Assembly: GCF_025370935.1 (NCBI RefSeq)
Contig: NC_133474.1
Span: 1,419,005-1,483,004, forward strand
DNA: 64,000 nt
Direction: 5' to 3'
DNA from: Choristoneura fumiferana
Taxonomy: Eukaryota; Arthropoda; Insecta; Lepidoptera; Tortricidae
Shown here: one piece after another, positions 54,109-64,000 of the stretch
Layout of the letters: each line of letters opens with the position of its first letter
Numbering within the stretch: the first letter of the stretch is position 1
Program-made: the position numbers and the translations under genes
Notes under the pieces: model-generated
The model's database searches: none
What the model saw: the letters and a program-made list of their open reading frames with translations, nothing else
What the model was told of the DNA's origin: nothing

Positions 54109-54171
54109 GGGGGGTCGGGGGGGAGGTTCTCCTTAAGATGTTTGTTATACGAGTGAGTCATGTGAGGCCGT

Positions 54172-54275
54172 CTACAGCCCAGCCCAGCCTAAAATGTCCA
54201 ACAGCTGGGCACAGGCCTCCTCTCAGAAACGGAGGGCATGAACCGTAGCTTTCGTGCAGGCCCAATACATTTTAA
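54172..54275 (-). repeat. Diverged SINE-A / LINE 3'-end fragment
   Basis: CAACAGCTGGGCACAGGCCT and CTCTCAGAAACGGAGGGC match the SINE-A terminal block with changes. Confidence 0.55.
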
Positions 54276-54555
54276 AACCTACATGTATTTCACTAGGTAA
54301 ATCTAAATAATTTTAACCCTTCCATACCCAAATTAAACATCAACGATACTCGTATTGGCAGGTCGTTTCAACGAAACGGCGGTTTAACTGACAGTCGGTT
54401 CCACCGGGCCGGGGCACGGCGCGCTAACTGCAGTTTAACACGATTCACCGGCCCAGCTGCGGAACTAAGGCCGTAGTCATTTATGAGCGGGTAAGGATTT
54501 CGAATTTATTCAAGCCTTTTTGTGGGTCTGTGCCGGAATGAGTAGAGTACCTAGG

Positions 54556-54655
54556 NNNNNNNNNNNNNNNNNNNNNNNNNNNNNNNNNNNNNNNNNNNNN
54601 NNNNNNNNNNNNNNNNNNNNNNNNNNNNNNNNNNNNNNNNNNNNNNNNNNNNNNN
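54556..54655. other. Assembly gap (100 N)
   Basis: One hundred Ns, a conventional size for a gap of unknown length. Order and distance across it cannot be trusted. Confidence 0.98.
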
Positions 54656-56380
54656 TTTAGTAAGAAGGTAAGTGCTAAACACGTAAATATAGTCTACTAC
54701 CAGGCATTCGGAATTTATGTGTAAAACGGCATTTGACACTGACCACGAGCTATGGGAATCATAACCTAAGCCCTTTCATACTGAGACGAAGCCTGAGCCT
54801 GCAGTGGAATTATTATAGTCAGAGATGATGTTGATGTACACATATTGCGTAGTGTTGGTAAATACTATACAAACATACTAATTTAGTAAGCTGGCAAACA
54901 AAAATGTTGCATGTAGACATACGTCATATCGAAATAAAAAAAAACAAAAGAAAATGACAGACCTTTCTCGAAGCAATCCGATAGAATCTATAACCTCCAC
55001 ACTTCTTGTATTGATTAAAAAAGCAACATAAATTAGCGAATCCGAGGGGAGGCGAGGGAGAGTTGTTGTCAAAAAACTTTTATAAGTGTTTAGTGTACGT
55101 GTGCCCCGCCTCCCCTATCCGGCGTCCGCTGACACCCTTTCGCGTATACCACATTCGTATAAAACACGCGCACCGCGAGGAGGGGCGGGTCAAAGAGTGC
55201 TGATTATGTAGAAAAAAATTGATGGTAATTGATTAATTACATTAATTATTTTTAGACTGAATTCAGATTCAAAATTAAGAAGCGAGTATTTGTGTTTGAT
55301 GTAAGAGTTAAATCTGTGTATGACATTTCTTCGAATTTTTTTCATTTGTTTGTTCAAAAAATATTTGAAGCATTCGAAGTTACTTTTAGAGTTAATTAAA
55401 CTAATGGATGTCGTGTTAAAATTGTTTGAAAGATTTCTTCCCATACAAAGAAAACCCTTTTTTTGACATTTGTTTTATATTTTAGTATACGTAACCATTG
55501 GTTATTTCAATTAAAATTTCCCAGTTTGGCATTTATGTAATTTTAATATAATTAAACTAAACTTAACGAATAAAATAGTTTTAAAACGCTCTTAACATAA
55601 TAATATAACCATAGCCTTCGTACTCGTTCTAAATTACTCGACAAAAAACAATCTAAGACGACATCCGTGAACCGAAAACCTCTTCCCCAGCCGCAGTACG
55701 CTGACATACAAGTACATGTAAATTAAACACCACCGCAACACAGACACTCACACAAATAAAAACGTAAAGAACACTGCGGAGAGGAAGAATGTATTAAGAA
55801 AGCGGGAGCGAGACGAGCTTCTAATTAACGCCGCGCGCGCGAGCGGGACGGCAACAATCGACACGCTAATTAAGAATACAAGAAGAAAGACGTTTTATGT
55901 ACCACGAAAAATGTCTTTGTGTGCGCGCTACGTATGTTTGACGATTTTCCGTTTATAAACGCGTATGTATAGGTGTTGTGTTATTAACTCATTATGTGAA
56001 GAGTTAGCCAGTATATAGCGCTTTATTTACTTACTGGTTAATTGAAAGCGGTTCTGATAAGAGCTTGGCAAAGACAGCGGTATCGAGTCGTTTTCCGTTC
56101 GATTCAGACTTAATAAGTTATGTTGAGTTTTTATGACATTTTCGACTTTGCGGTCTCGTTTGTTGAAAGTTTCGGGGCGGTTTTGTTGAGTTACTTATTA
56201 TTTAATAATAAGAGGTGAGGCATTTCGTGGCAATGGTTCAAGTATACATAGGTATGCATTTATTGTGATAGAGTTATGAATAGCTACATGGTGTTTTACT
56301 CTTAGATAGTTCGGATGGATTCTAACTCAATATTGTATGTTCGTCATACTCGTACATAAGTCCCACTGAATCCCATTACA
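54656..56380. other. Intergenic, GC-rich patches, no gene supported
   Basis: A patch at 55040-55195 contains GGAGGCGAGGGAG, an inverted CCCCGCCTCCCC and a TATA-like CGTATAAAACACGCGC. A second at 55800-55865 contains GCCGCGCGCGCGAGCGGGAC. Either could be promoter DNA, but no coding exon follows. Confidence 0.35.
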
Positions 56381-56384
56381 TAAT

Positions 56385-56795
56385 TATTATAAATGCAAAG
56401 TTTCTAAGTCTGTTTATTTGTTCGTTGTTACTCTTCAAACCGCTCTTTAAACCGCTGAACTGGTTTAGCCTCCTGCTACCAAAGGTACTTTTTTGGAACA
56501 ATTTTTGAAACTTACAAATTATTGCTTAGAGCTTAAGATGTTTAGGAAAAAATAGGAGGAAAAAATCTCCGGCTTTTCCTTTAACTATGTACTTACAAAG
56601 GCCATCAGTGTCCAATTATAATATTTCTTATGTCCTTCCCAGAGGAAGGATGTAGGTACGAGGTTAGATGGAACTCGATATACATAAGTATAGTTGAGTT
56701 CCGAGAAGGACATGAGATAATTTTTATCCCGAAAAATTGTTTAGTTCCGGCGGGATAGCGATAAACGAATCTATGTGGGCAATAGCTAGTTGTAA
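56385..56795 (+). mobile_element. Helitron-like element, decayed
   Basis: It runs from TAATTATTATAAATGCAAAG to GTGGGCAATAGCTAGT, with the internal Helitron-type phrase TTTTATCCCGAAAAATTG. Confidence 0.5.
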
Positions 56796-56974
56796 TCATT
56801 AATTAAAAAGTAGATGTTTATGAATTAGATAATGTTCTCGTATAAAATACTTACAATATGTACATAATTACATAATTTAACTTCCAAGCTGTTTAGCGTG
56901 AAGGAGTAATAAAGAACACAAGCACGCACGCTTTTACGAATTTTCGCATTGATAATATCAGTACGATTTTTTAT

Positions 56975-57300
56975 GTAAGCCGGTATATGTCCCACTGCTG
57001 GGCAAAGGCTTCCCCTTTCCTTTCCACTCTTCTATCCTGAGCATGCACCTGCCAAATTCAGCTTAAGTGCGCTCAGGTCGTCCCCCCATCTCCCTTGGGC
57101 CTCTGCTCTTTGGCCATGCCTCGGATACCTTCGGTAACGATTCGTGCCCATCGGTTTGAATGCATGCGGTAGACATGTCCGGCCCAGTCCCACTTCAGCT
57201 TAGCAATCTGAAAACCACATCTGTACTGTAATACGAGTTTTGAGCGAATACGTGTTTCAGGTTCGATCAGTCCTTTGAATACCCAGAATACTGCGGTCCA
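56975..57300 (-). mobile_element. RTE-type LINE 3' end, third type
   Basis: The minus strand reads LKWDWAGHVYRMHSNRWARI then a decayed end. Its 3' region has CCCACTGCTGGGCAAAGGC (plus-strand spelling), nearly identical to the SINE-A terminal block. Confidence 0.78.
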
Positions 57301-57477
57301 TTGCAAACAGTACGCAAAGTAGGTATTATTTCATCTCACCTCATTAAAACTCTTATTAGAAAAGAATATAACCACCCGGTCGGCATTTATTTAAGACCAG
57401 GCTTAATTTATTTAAATAATAGAGTTTAGTCTGGCAATCTCCAAACGAACTACAAAAACGAATTAGAACGTCGCGTT

Positions 57478-58200
57478 ATTAACCCCTGACGTAAAAAGAG
57501 GGGTGTATAGTTGTAAGCTTAACGTCAATGTCTGTCTGTATGTTTGTGACATCCTAGCTATCGCTTTAAAACAAACAAAAATCATAATAAATGTAGAGGC
57601 AAAATTTCTAGGAGAATCAGAAATGATTTATTAAAAATACATCTGGAGCATAGCGTTGTACGGAGGCGAGACGTGGACCTTAACTCAGCGAGACAGAGAG
57701 AGATTGAACGCATTTGAAATGTGGTGTTGGAGGCGATTTAAGCTATAAGCTGGATGGAAAGAAGAACAAACGAAGAGGTGCTAAATTTGATAGGCGAGAG
57801 GAGACTGCTGTTGAGAACGATACAGAAATAGAAGCGGGATTATGCTGGGTACCTGATACGACGAGATAGTTACATAAGAACAATAATCGAAGGAAAATAA
57901 TAGAGGGCAGGAGAGGCAGGGAAGACCAAAATGTGCGTTTATGGATCAAGCCAAAGAGAAGGTAATGTAATGTCGTATCAGGAGCTCTAAGCATTGGCAG
58001 AGAGGCGTACAGAATGGCGATTACTCCACCGACAAGAGCTAGACTCTTAAATATATAATGATGATATGCTATCGATTTGGATCTAGTTTTCTACGTCAGA
58101 GCGAGTTTGTTTGCGGTGATTTTTGAATATATTTGATAAAAATCGGTTCAACCGTTAATGAGATATTGAAATTGAGATTGTCTATTAGATTTACGTAACC
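57478..58200. repeat. Repeat of the 34230 family, split by a LINE end
   Basis: Positions 57483-57600 begin CCCCTGACGTAAAAAGAGGG, and 58090-58190 carry AAAATCGGTTCAACCGTTAA. Between them sits the LINE piece at 57625-58065. Confidence 0.5.
57625..58065 (+). mobile_element. RTE-type LINE 3' coding end, with stops
   Basis: The plus strand reads IALYGGETWTLTQRDRERLN then FEMWCWRRF, and later YQELxALAERRTEWRLLHRQ, with several stops and frameshifts. It ends at TATAATGATGAT. The motifs are those of the C-terminus of this LINE group. Confidence 0.78.
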
Positions 58201-58267
58201 GTTATGGCCTAAAAAAAGATGCCTAAAAATTAATCTGTTTCATTTTTAATATCAATAGTAGTAATAT

Positions 58268-58600
58268 AGTTGGACGCGGCATTATACATACACACACATA
58301 ACACAACACATTTGATTATATTTTATATATGTCTTGCTCCTGGGGATTGAGTAACGCATCGGACCTCAAAGGAAGACACGTCGCGATAATGACGTACTGG
58401 CAACGCGCGCTGTCTATTTGAAAAAAGGAAGAAAAAAGAAGAGTTCGGTCTTGAGATTTTGACGGTGATGGCGGCCGCCGTGTGATATAATATTAATTTG
58501 TTTTTAAAAATAATAAGAACTATTGGTGAAGAAGTGAGTTTTTGCGGACACTGCGGACTATTTTTGGGGTAAGCTTAGGGAATTATTTTATATATATTGT
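58268..58600 (+). repeat. Probable 5' LTR of the BEL/Pao element (borders approximate)
   Basis: The stretch begins around AGTTGGACGCGGCATTATAC and ends before a leader without long frames. Without the 3' LTR, neither the borders nor the target duplication can be fixed, and I could not identify a primer-binding site. Confidence 0.4.
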
Positions 58601-59204
58601 TTTCGTTTTTACACTTTTTTTTGTTGGTTTAATTTTCACACGGGAAACTAAAGAAAGCGAAAGGTAAATAGCCTTTGAACCAGTGCACCCAAAGGCCATA
58701 GATGTTTAATTAACATTTTTTGGTCACTTCGATCGGATATTTGTGTTAATTTATCTTTCGGTTTCTTTAATTTCTTACATAAAACTCACTAACTATTGGT
58801 TGCGGTGTTCTAAGTATAGTAAGTCCATTCGAGCGGTCGAATGAGAATTTACTGTATGGACTGATCTGACGATTACACTACACATACTGTTTAGCGGTAA
58901 ATAATATGTGATAGGCGTTAGTTTCAAAATATTTTTATTTATCATCCCTCCCATATTTTAATAGATACACAACACTGGAGTTTCAGTTTTAGGTACAATT
59001 CCACATACTTACATTTATCACCGGTGCGTGCAATTGGTTAATATAGCGGCTGTTATTTATTGGTATTTGGGATGAAACATATTTAGTATTGTTGAAGTAA
59101 ATTTAGTTTTACCAGTGTAATTGTTAAGTTTTTTTTTAAAATTTTACAAGTAAAACAGTTTGGTTTTTTAGTGCGGCGGATATTATACTTAAAATTCGCC
59201 CGGT

Positions 59205-59283
59205 TCTTATAAGCAAGCGTGGCCTAGCGGGAAAGTGCTCGCTTTCTATGGTTGATGTTGATGGTTCGAGTCCGAAGTGGGAC
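59205..59283 (+). other. tRNA-like block in the BEL/Pao leader
   Basis: GTGGCCTAGCGGGAAAGTGC matches a tRNA A box and GGTTCGAGTCC a B box, at a normal tRNA distance (about 43 bp). The acceptor stem does not pair and the T stem is weak, so it is not a tRNA gene; it resembles the head of a SINE. Confidence 0.6.
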
Positions 59284-59481
59284 ATTGATATTTTTTGTTT
59301 TTTATTTTTTTGTTGTTTTATTTAATTATCGGTATGGAGTGTTAACTAGCGGCATTTAAGTACTTTTTGAGATAAAAAAAAAAAAAACTTGAAAATTGAT
59401 AATTTTCAGTTTCAAAGGTTATTGTGTCTGTTGGGGTTTTGTTGTATTTATATAATTCTATTTTGCCAATTATCAGTAAAA

Positions 59482-62337
59482 ATGACGGCGGCTAGGAAGG
59501 TACTATTAACGCAAATGAAATATGATATGGCTGCTCAAAGTATAGACTTCCTAGAATCTCTTGCAAAGATTAAAGATTTTACCTCAGAACAGGAAAATGA
59601 TTTTTTGGTGCGGTTTCATGATTTGGACAAATCATTTGAAATATTTGTCGAGATGAATTTAGAACTGCGACTTCAAGGGGAAGAAGATGCAATTCAAGGA
59701 TTTGAAAAGGCTTATGAGGAGTATAGTACTAAATATTATTTTATAAAACGAAGACATCTCGATATTAAGGAGAAACGTCCAAAAACTGGTAGTAGTGAGG
59801 TGAAACATAATAGCGGGGCTAGTTCAAAGGTGGTTTTACCTCGTTTACAAATACCAACTTTTTCGGGAAAACTCGAAGAGTATGTGCCGTTTATGGAATT
59901 GTTTCAGTCATTAGTGGGTGATGACGCATCTTTGTCGAATACTGAAAGGATGTATTATTTAGTGGGGTCTTTATTGGGGGAACCGAAATCTTTAATACAG
60001 CATTTGTCAGTTACTGGGGATAATTATTCGATTGCGGTAGATTTGCTTAATTCGCGGTATAATAATAAGCGGTTATTAGCGGACAGGTTGTTGCACAATT
60101 TGTTGAGTGCTTCACAAGTGAGCTCTAAAAACTTAGGCGGTCTCAAAATGTTTTTAAATACTTTGATGGAAAGTACAAAGGCATTAGAAAAAATGAATTT
60201 CCCTGTCGATTCGTGGTCTTACTTGTTGTTTTATATTAATTTTCAAAAATTGGACGGCCATTTGAAAAAACATTTTGAAGACAAGTTTGCGGACGACAGT
60301 GAGGAATTGCCCACTTTTTCTAAATTTTTAAAGTTTATAGAAACTGAGGTTCGGATTTTGGAGTCTAGTACGGAGCTACAACCACAGGCTGTAGCTGTCA
60401 GACGTAGCGGACCGAACCAGGCAGTGAGGGCTCATGCAGTGGTTCAGTATGCGGGTTCCCTTTGTAAATTATGCGGTAAAGGCGGACATTTCATTGCCAA
60501 GTGTGACAAGTTCTTAGCTATGAAACCCACAATTCGGAAACGTCAAGTTGTTGCACTTAATTTGTGTTTTAAATGTTTGAACGGTCACAACATAAATCAA
60601 TGCAATTATAATAAAAACTGTTACATGTGCAACTCACCCAAACATCATTCGTTGTTGCATTTTGACCTTCCTGCTGCGGTGCCGGAGCGTCAACAACGAC
60701 AGGTTTCGAATAATGTTTCGCATGAGAATTCTAATAATGGGCAGGTAGGTAGGGTGCCTCGGGAACCTACTATGCTTGCATCGAACGTTCCACTGACGAG
60801 TCCGTCTCCATCCAGTGCCCTACCAGAAAACGCGGCTTCTGGAGTCACTGGACTGATGGCGTCACACGTCAGTGAGACGAATATGTATCAGCGTACGGTG
60901 TTACTCGCAACGGCGATCGTGCGCGTTCTCGATAGTAGCGGAAACTACCAGGAGGCACGGGCCTTACTGGACGGCGGTAGTCAGAGTACGTTTATTTCGG
61001 AGATATGTGTCAATAGATTAGGTTTAAAGCGGTTTAAATCTAATATGGTAGCAGTCACGGGACTGAGTGGCACTCCTGTAAGCGGTTGCAGAGGTCAGGT
61101 TAATTTAACCATAGCTCCGAAATATGCGAATTTACCTACGCTAGTGACTAGTGCTACGGTTTTGGGTAAAATTACACATAATTTGCCCAGTTTTTCATTA
61201 TCACCTCAACTGGCGGAAAATTATCAGGGACTGAATCTTGCGGATGAACAGTTCTACCTCAGTCGGGAGGTTGACATTTTAATCGGTGCGGATCTACTAG
61301 GGGATATTTTATTAGGCGGTGGATGTCTTAAGATCAATAATCATCTTCCTCGAGCGATGAATACGGTGTTCGGTCATGTTTTAACAGGTCCTGTGACGTT
61401 TGCGGTATTAAATCCATATCCTCAAGCCACTCATTTCTCTCAGACCTTCTTTTGTAAAACTACCACGGATACGGACCAACTTTTGGAACGATTCTGGGAA
61501 GTAGAAAACATACCAGACAAGGTCAAGGACCCCAAAGATTTGGAATGCGAGTTGGTCTTCCAACGTACTCATCAGCGCGATGAGACTGGAAGATATTCGG
61601 TGCGGTTGCCTTTTTTATCGGATGGGCCACAACTTGGAAATTCAATACCATTGGCTAAGAAGCGGTTCATGGCAATGGAAAAACGGCTTCAATTAAATGA
61701 AAGTTTTCGTAAAAAATACGTAGATTTCATGCGGGAATATTTAGATACAGGTCATATGTCTCTATGTGACGGCACACCAGAAGACTATGCTTTTGATAGG
61801 GGTTATATTATTCCACATCATGGAATATTTAAAAAAGATTCCGATAAACTGAGGGTAGTATTTGATGCAAGTTGTGCTACCAGCAACGGGGTTTCTCTAA
61901 ATGACTGCTTGCATGCGGGACCTAAACTGCAGCGTGATATTGCGGAGATCATCTGCAGATTTCGGTTACACGAATATGTTTTCACAACGGATATAAGAAT
62001 GATGTTTAGACAGATTTTGATTGATGAAGCGGACCGGCGTTATCAGCTTATCTTCTGGAGAGAATCACCGGATTCACCTTTGCTTCTTTACCGGCTTAAC
62101 ACGGTGACATATGGTATGAAATCTAGCCCATACCTGGCAATTCGGGCTTTGAGGCAGCTGGCAGAGGATGAGGAGTCGCGATATCCGACGGCGGCGCGGT
62201 TTCTTCGTTCCTCAGTCTACATGGATGACATTTTGGCCGGATCCGACACTCCAGAGGGGGCAGGCCAGTTAAAGCAGGAGTTGACGGACTTATTGCGCTC
62301 AGGCGGTTTTGAGTTAAGCAAATGGACGTCAAATTGA
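59482..62337 (+). CDS. BEL/Pao gag-pol: gag, zinc knuckles, A17 protease, reverse transcriptase; ends at an internal TGA
   Basis: The frame is open from 59389. I place the start at ATG 59482 (MTAARKVLL), since the 31 codons before it are an unconserved-looking hydrophobic stretch; translation from 59389 cannot be excluded. Counting from 59389, a gag block (LPRLQIPTFSG) begins near residue 150. Zinc-knuckle-like Cys/His clusters lie near 359 (CKLCGKGGHFIAKC), 393 and 410, and the aspartic protease motif LLDGGSQSTF near 524. Reverse transcriptase follows with VVFDASCATSNGVSLNDCL, the FTTDIRMMF block and the catalytic YMDD near 944. The stop at 62335-62337 falls shortly after KWTSN, before the connection/RNase H region, so protein from this copy would lack RNase H and integrase unless the stop is read through. 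Confidence 0.9.
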   Translation: MTAARKVLLTQMKYDMAAQSIDFLESLAKIKDFTSEQENDFLVRFHDLDKSFEIFVEMNLELRLQGEEDAIQGFEKAYEEYSTKYYFIKRRHLDIKEKRPKTGSSEVKHNSGASSKVVLPRLQIPTFSGKLEEYVPFMELFQSLVGDDASLSNTERMYYLVGSLLGEPKSLIQHLSVTGDNYSIAVDLLNSRYNNKRLLADRLLHNLLSASQVSSKNLGGLKMFLNTLMESTKALEKMNFPVDSWSYLLFYINFQKLDGHLKKHFEDKFADDSEELPTFSKFLKFIETEVRILESSTELQPQAVAVRRSGPNQAVRAHAVVQYAGSLCKLCGKGGHFIAKCDKFLAMKPTIRKRQVVALNLCFKCLNGHNINQCNYNKNCYMCNSPKHHSLLHFDLPAAVPERQQRQVSNNVSHENSNNGQVGRVPREPTMLASNVPLTSPSPSSALPENAASGVTGLMASHVSETNMYQRTVLLATAIVRVLDSSGNYQEARALLDGGSQSTFISEICVNRLGLKRFKSNMVAVTGLSGTPVSGCRGQVNLTIAPKYANLPTLVTSATVLGKITHNLPSFSLSPQLAENYQGLNLADEQFYLSREVDILIGADLLGDILLGGGCLKINNHLPRAMNTVFGHVLTGPVTFAVLNPYPQATHFSQTFFCKTTTDTDQLLERFWEVENIPDKVKDPKDLECELVFQRTHQRDETGRYSVRLPFLSDGPQLGNSIPLAKKRFMAMEKRLQLNESFRKKYVDFMREYLDTGHMSLCDGTPEDYAFDRGYIIPHHGIFKKDSDKLRVVFDASCATSNGVSLNDCLHAGPKLQRDIAEIICRFRLHEYVFTTDIRMMFRQILIDEADRRYQLIFWRESPDSPLLLYRLNTVTYGMKSSPYLAIRALRQLAEDEESRYPTAARFLRSSVYMDDILAGSDTPEGAGQLKQELTDLLRSGGFELSKWTSN

Positions 62338-64000
62338 AAGGAACTTTTACATGATGTACCGGCAGAACATTTGGAAAAACCTCGGGTTTTTGATAGTGCG
62401 GAGGGATTGGAATTCTTTAAAATTTTGGGCATTCAGTGGGACTCTAATTGCGATAGTTTCTCGTATCATACAAAACTTGATGACACAAATAGCTGTTCAA
62501 AACGTTCAATTTTGTCGACATTAGCTAGGATCTTTGACCCATTGGGATGGATTACTCCTGTGATATTTCGAGGCAAGGTTCTCATGCAGAAGTTATGGTT
62601 ACTAAAATTGTCGTGGGACGATGTTCCGCCTGCTGATGTTAGCGAGGAATGGCTTGGTATAGTGGGAGACTTGTCTACAATGTCACAACTTCAGATAGAA
62701 CGTTTTATTTTGAAAGATACTAAGTTTTGTTCTCTCCACGGCTTCTCAGATGCGTCGGAACTCGGGTATAGTGCAGCGGTTTATCTGAGAACTGTGGGAC
62801 TTAACGGGGAGGTAAAAGTTAGTTTGGTAATGGCCAAATCTCGGGTGGCTCCGGTCAAATCGAAACTAACCATTCCAAAACTTGAACTTAGCGGTGCGGC
62901 TTTACTAGTGCGGCTATTAAAGTATGTTGTGGAAGCTCTCAAAGACGAAGTAGTTGTTGAAGAAATTTTTGGGTGGTCTGACAGTACGATCGTCCTGTCA
63001 TGGTTGCGGTTATCTCCTCACTTGTTACAAACATTCGAAGGTAACCGTGTGTCACAAATAGTTAATTGCGGATTAAATATAACTTGGCGACACCTGCCTT
63101 CGGAGATGAACCCAGCTGATGTTGCGAGTCGGGGTTGTCGCGCATCAGAGTTGCTGGATCATTCTTTGTGGTGGGGACCTACTTGGCTAGCAGGTGATAC
63201 AAGAACCTGGCCTAAGAATATAATTGATAAAGCGGAAAACGACTTACCTGGCTTACGGAAAACAAGCGTTAAAGTGTTAACGGGATTAACAGAGACGGAC
63301 TCTGTATTCACTCGTTTTAGTAATTTAAATATGCTACTTGCGGTTGTGGCATATTGCTTTCGGTTTGTTCGTAATGCTAAAAATCCGAGCACCAAATTTG
63401 TAGGCGCACTGACGGTTTCAGAGCGACGCTTTGCTTTAGACCGACTAATAAAAATTATACAAAACGCGGAATTTGCTGAAGACATTAATTGCTTAAACCG
63501 GGGAAGACTATGTTCCAAGCGGTTGCGTCGGCTCGGGCCTTTTATAAGTGATGATGGTTTATTGCGCGTTGGAGGTCGCTTGGAGCATTCGAGTCTGTCT
63601 TTCGGCAAAAGGCATCCTGTTATTTTACCAAAGCGTCACCCTTTAGTTAATTTGATTGTGGATCACTTTCATATACTATATTGCCACGCAGGTGCTACCG
63701 TTTTACTGGCTGTATTACAGAAACAATTTTGGATTATTTCGGCGACACAAGTCATTCGTACACGCATTTTCAAATGCATAAAATGTTTTAGAACCAAAGC
63801 TCGACCTACAGAGCCGATGATGGCGGCATTGCCCAGTGATAGGGTAAACGCGACGGGAGTTTTTCATACCGTGCAAACGGATTTTGCCGGTCCTTTCATT
63901 ATAAAACATTCGCGGGTACGGAACGCTAAAACACTGAAAGCGTATCTTTGTGTTTTCATTTGCTCCTCATCCAAATGCGTTCATTTAGAATGCGTCACGG
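62338..64000 (+). pseudogene. BEL/Pao pol continuation: connection, RNase H and start of integrase, beyond the TGA
   Basis: The same frame stays open without another stop to the window end. Visible are an FDPLGWITP block, an RNase H-like region with HGFSDASELGYSAAVY and the WSDSTIVLSWL segment, then HLPSEMNPADVASRG. An integrase zinc-binding part follows (HFHILYCHAG, CIKCF) and the first catalytic integrase aspartate region (QTDFAGPF). It is partial at the window end. It counts as a broken reading frame only because of the single upstream TGA. Confidence 0.85.

Larger units (their letters stand above)
58268..64000 (+). mobile_element. BEL/Pao LTR retrotransposon, 5' part, cut by the window end
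   Basis: A probable 5' LTR, a leader and a gag-pol frame follow in order; the rest of integrase and the 3' LTR lie outside. The order protease, reverse transcriptase, RNase H, integrase and the A17-type protease define BEL/Pao. One in-frame TGA at 62335 is the only break. With just one break it looks recently inserted. Confidence 0.9.

Noticed and set aside
54551..54739. A minus-strand frame across the N gap
   Set aside because: Most of it is unknown sequence, so nothing can be inferred.
58268..58600. Exact LTR borders and a primer-binding site
   Set aside because: Without the 3' LTR there is no second copy to align, and no convincing tRNA-complementary site follows. The span is given only as approximate.

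Overview
This is insect nuclear DNA, most likely from a moth or butterfly. Two intron-rich host genes occupy the first 28 kb. The rest is a dense bed of short interspersed repeats: tRNA-headed SINEs ending in CATCAT-type tails, Helitron-like elements (start near TC, end CTAG), many small palindromic MITEs and RTE-type LINE ends. The lepidopteran assignment is an inference from those repeat families. No prokaryotic features are present. A 100-N assembly gap lies at 54556-54655.

Region 1 (1-11900, + strand) holds the last seven coding exons of a diablo/KLHL20-type kelch protein, an adaptor of Cullin-3 ubiquitin ligases. The exons join with matching phases into six kelch blades and a short C-terminal tail. 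The BTB and BACK exons would lie to the left of the window. The first exon here runs into a 15-copy G-rich minisatellite made of its own 3' end plus its splice donor.

Region 2 (13436-28197, - strand) converges on the first gene. Ten exons, including a 72-bp one hidden under an opposite-strand reading frame, join into a 538-residue thioredoxin-domain protein of the TXNDC3/NME8 axonemal type. One exon carries a one-base excess in a run of seven Gs. A decayed second copy of its exon 1 lies 787 bp upstream, and its flank was later split by a hAT-like transposon with a perfect 8-bp target duplication.

Region 3 (about 29.1-58.2 kb) has no host gene I can support. It contains the hAT-like element carrying an internal LINE fragment, repeated segments, a 471-bp near-perfect palindrome, MITEs nested in Helitrons, SINEs and LINE 3' ends.

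Region 4 (about 58.27-64.0 kb, + strand) is the 5' part of a young BEL/Pao LTR retrotransposon: probable 5' LTR, leader with a tRNA-like motif, gag, protease, reverse transcriptase, RNase H and the start of integrase. It is one open frame except for a single TGA, and is cut by the window end.

The two host genes are not obviously linked in function. The main biological interest is how repeats have modified them: a minisatellite over a splice junction, introns made almost wholly of nested MITEs, a LINE end beside a splice donor and a relic duplicated first exon.
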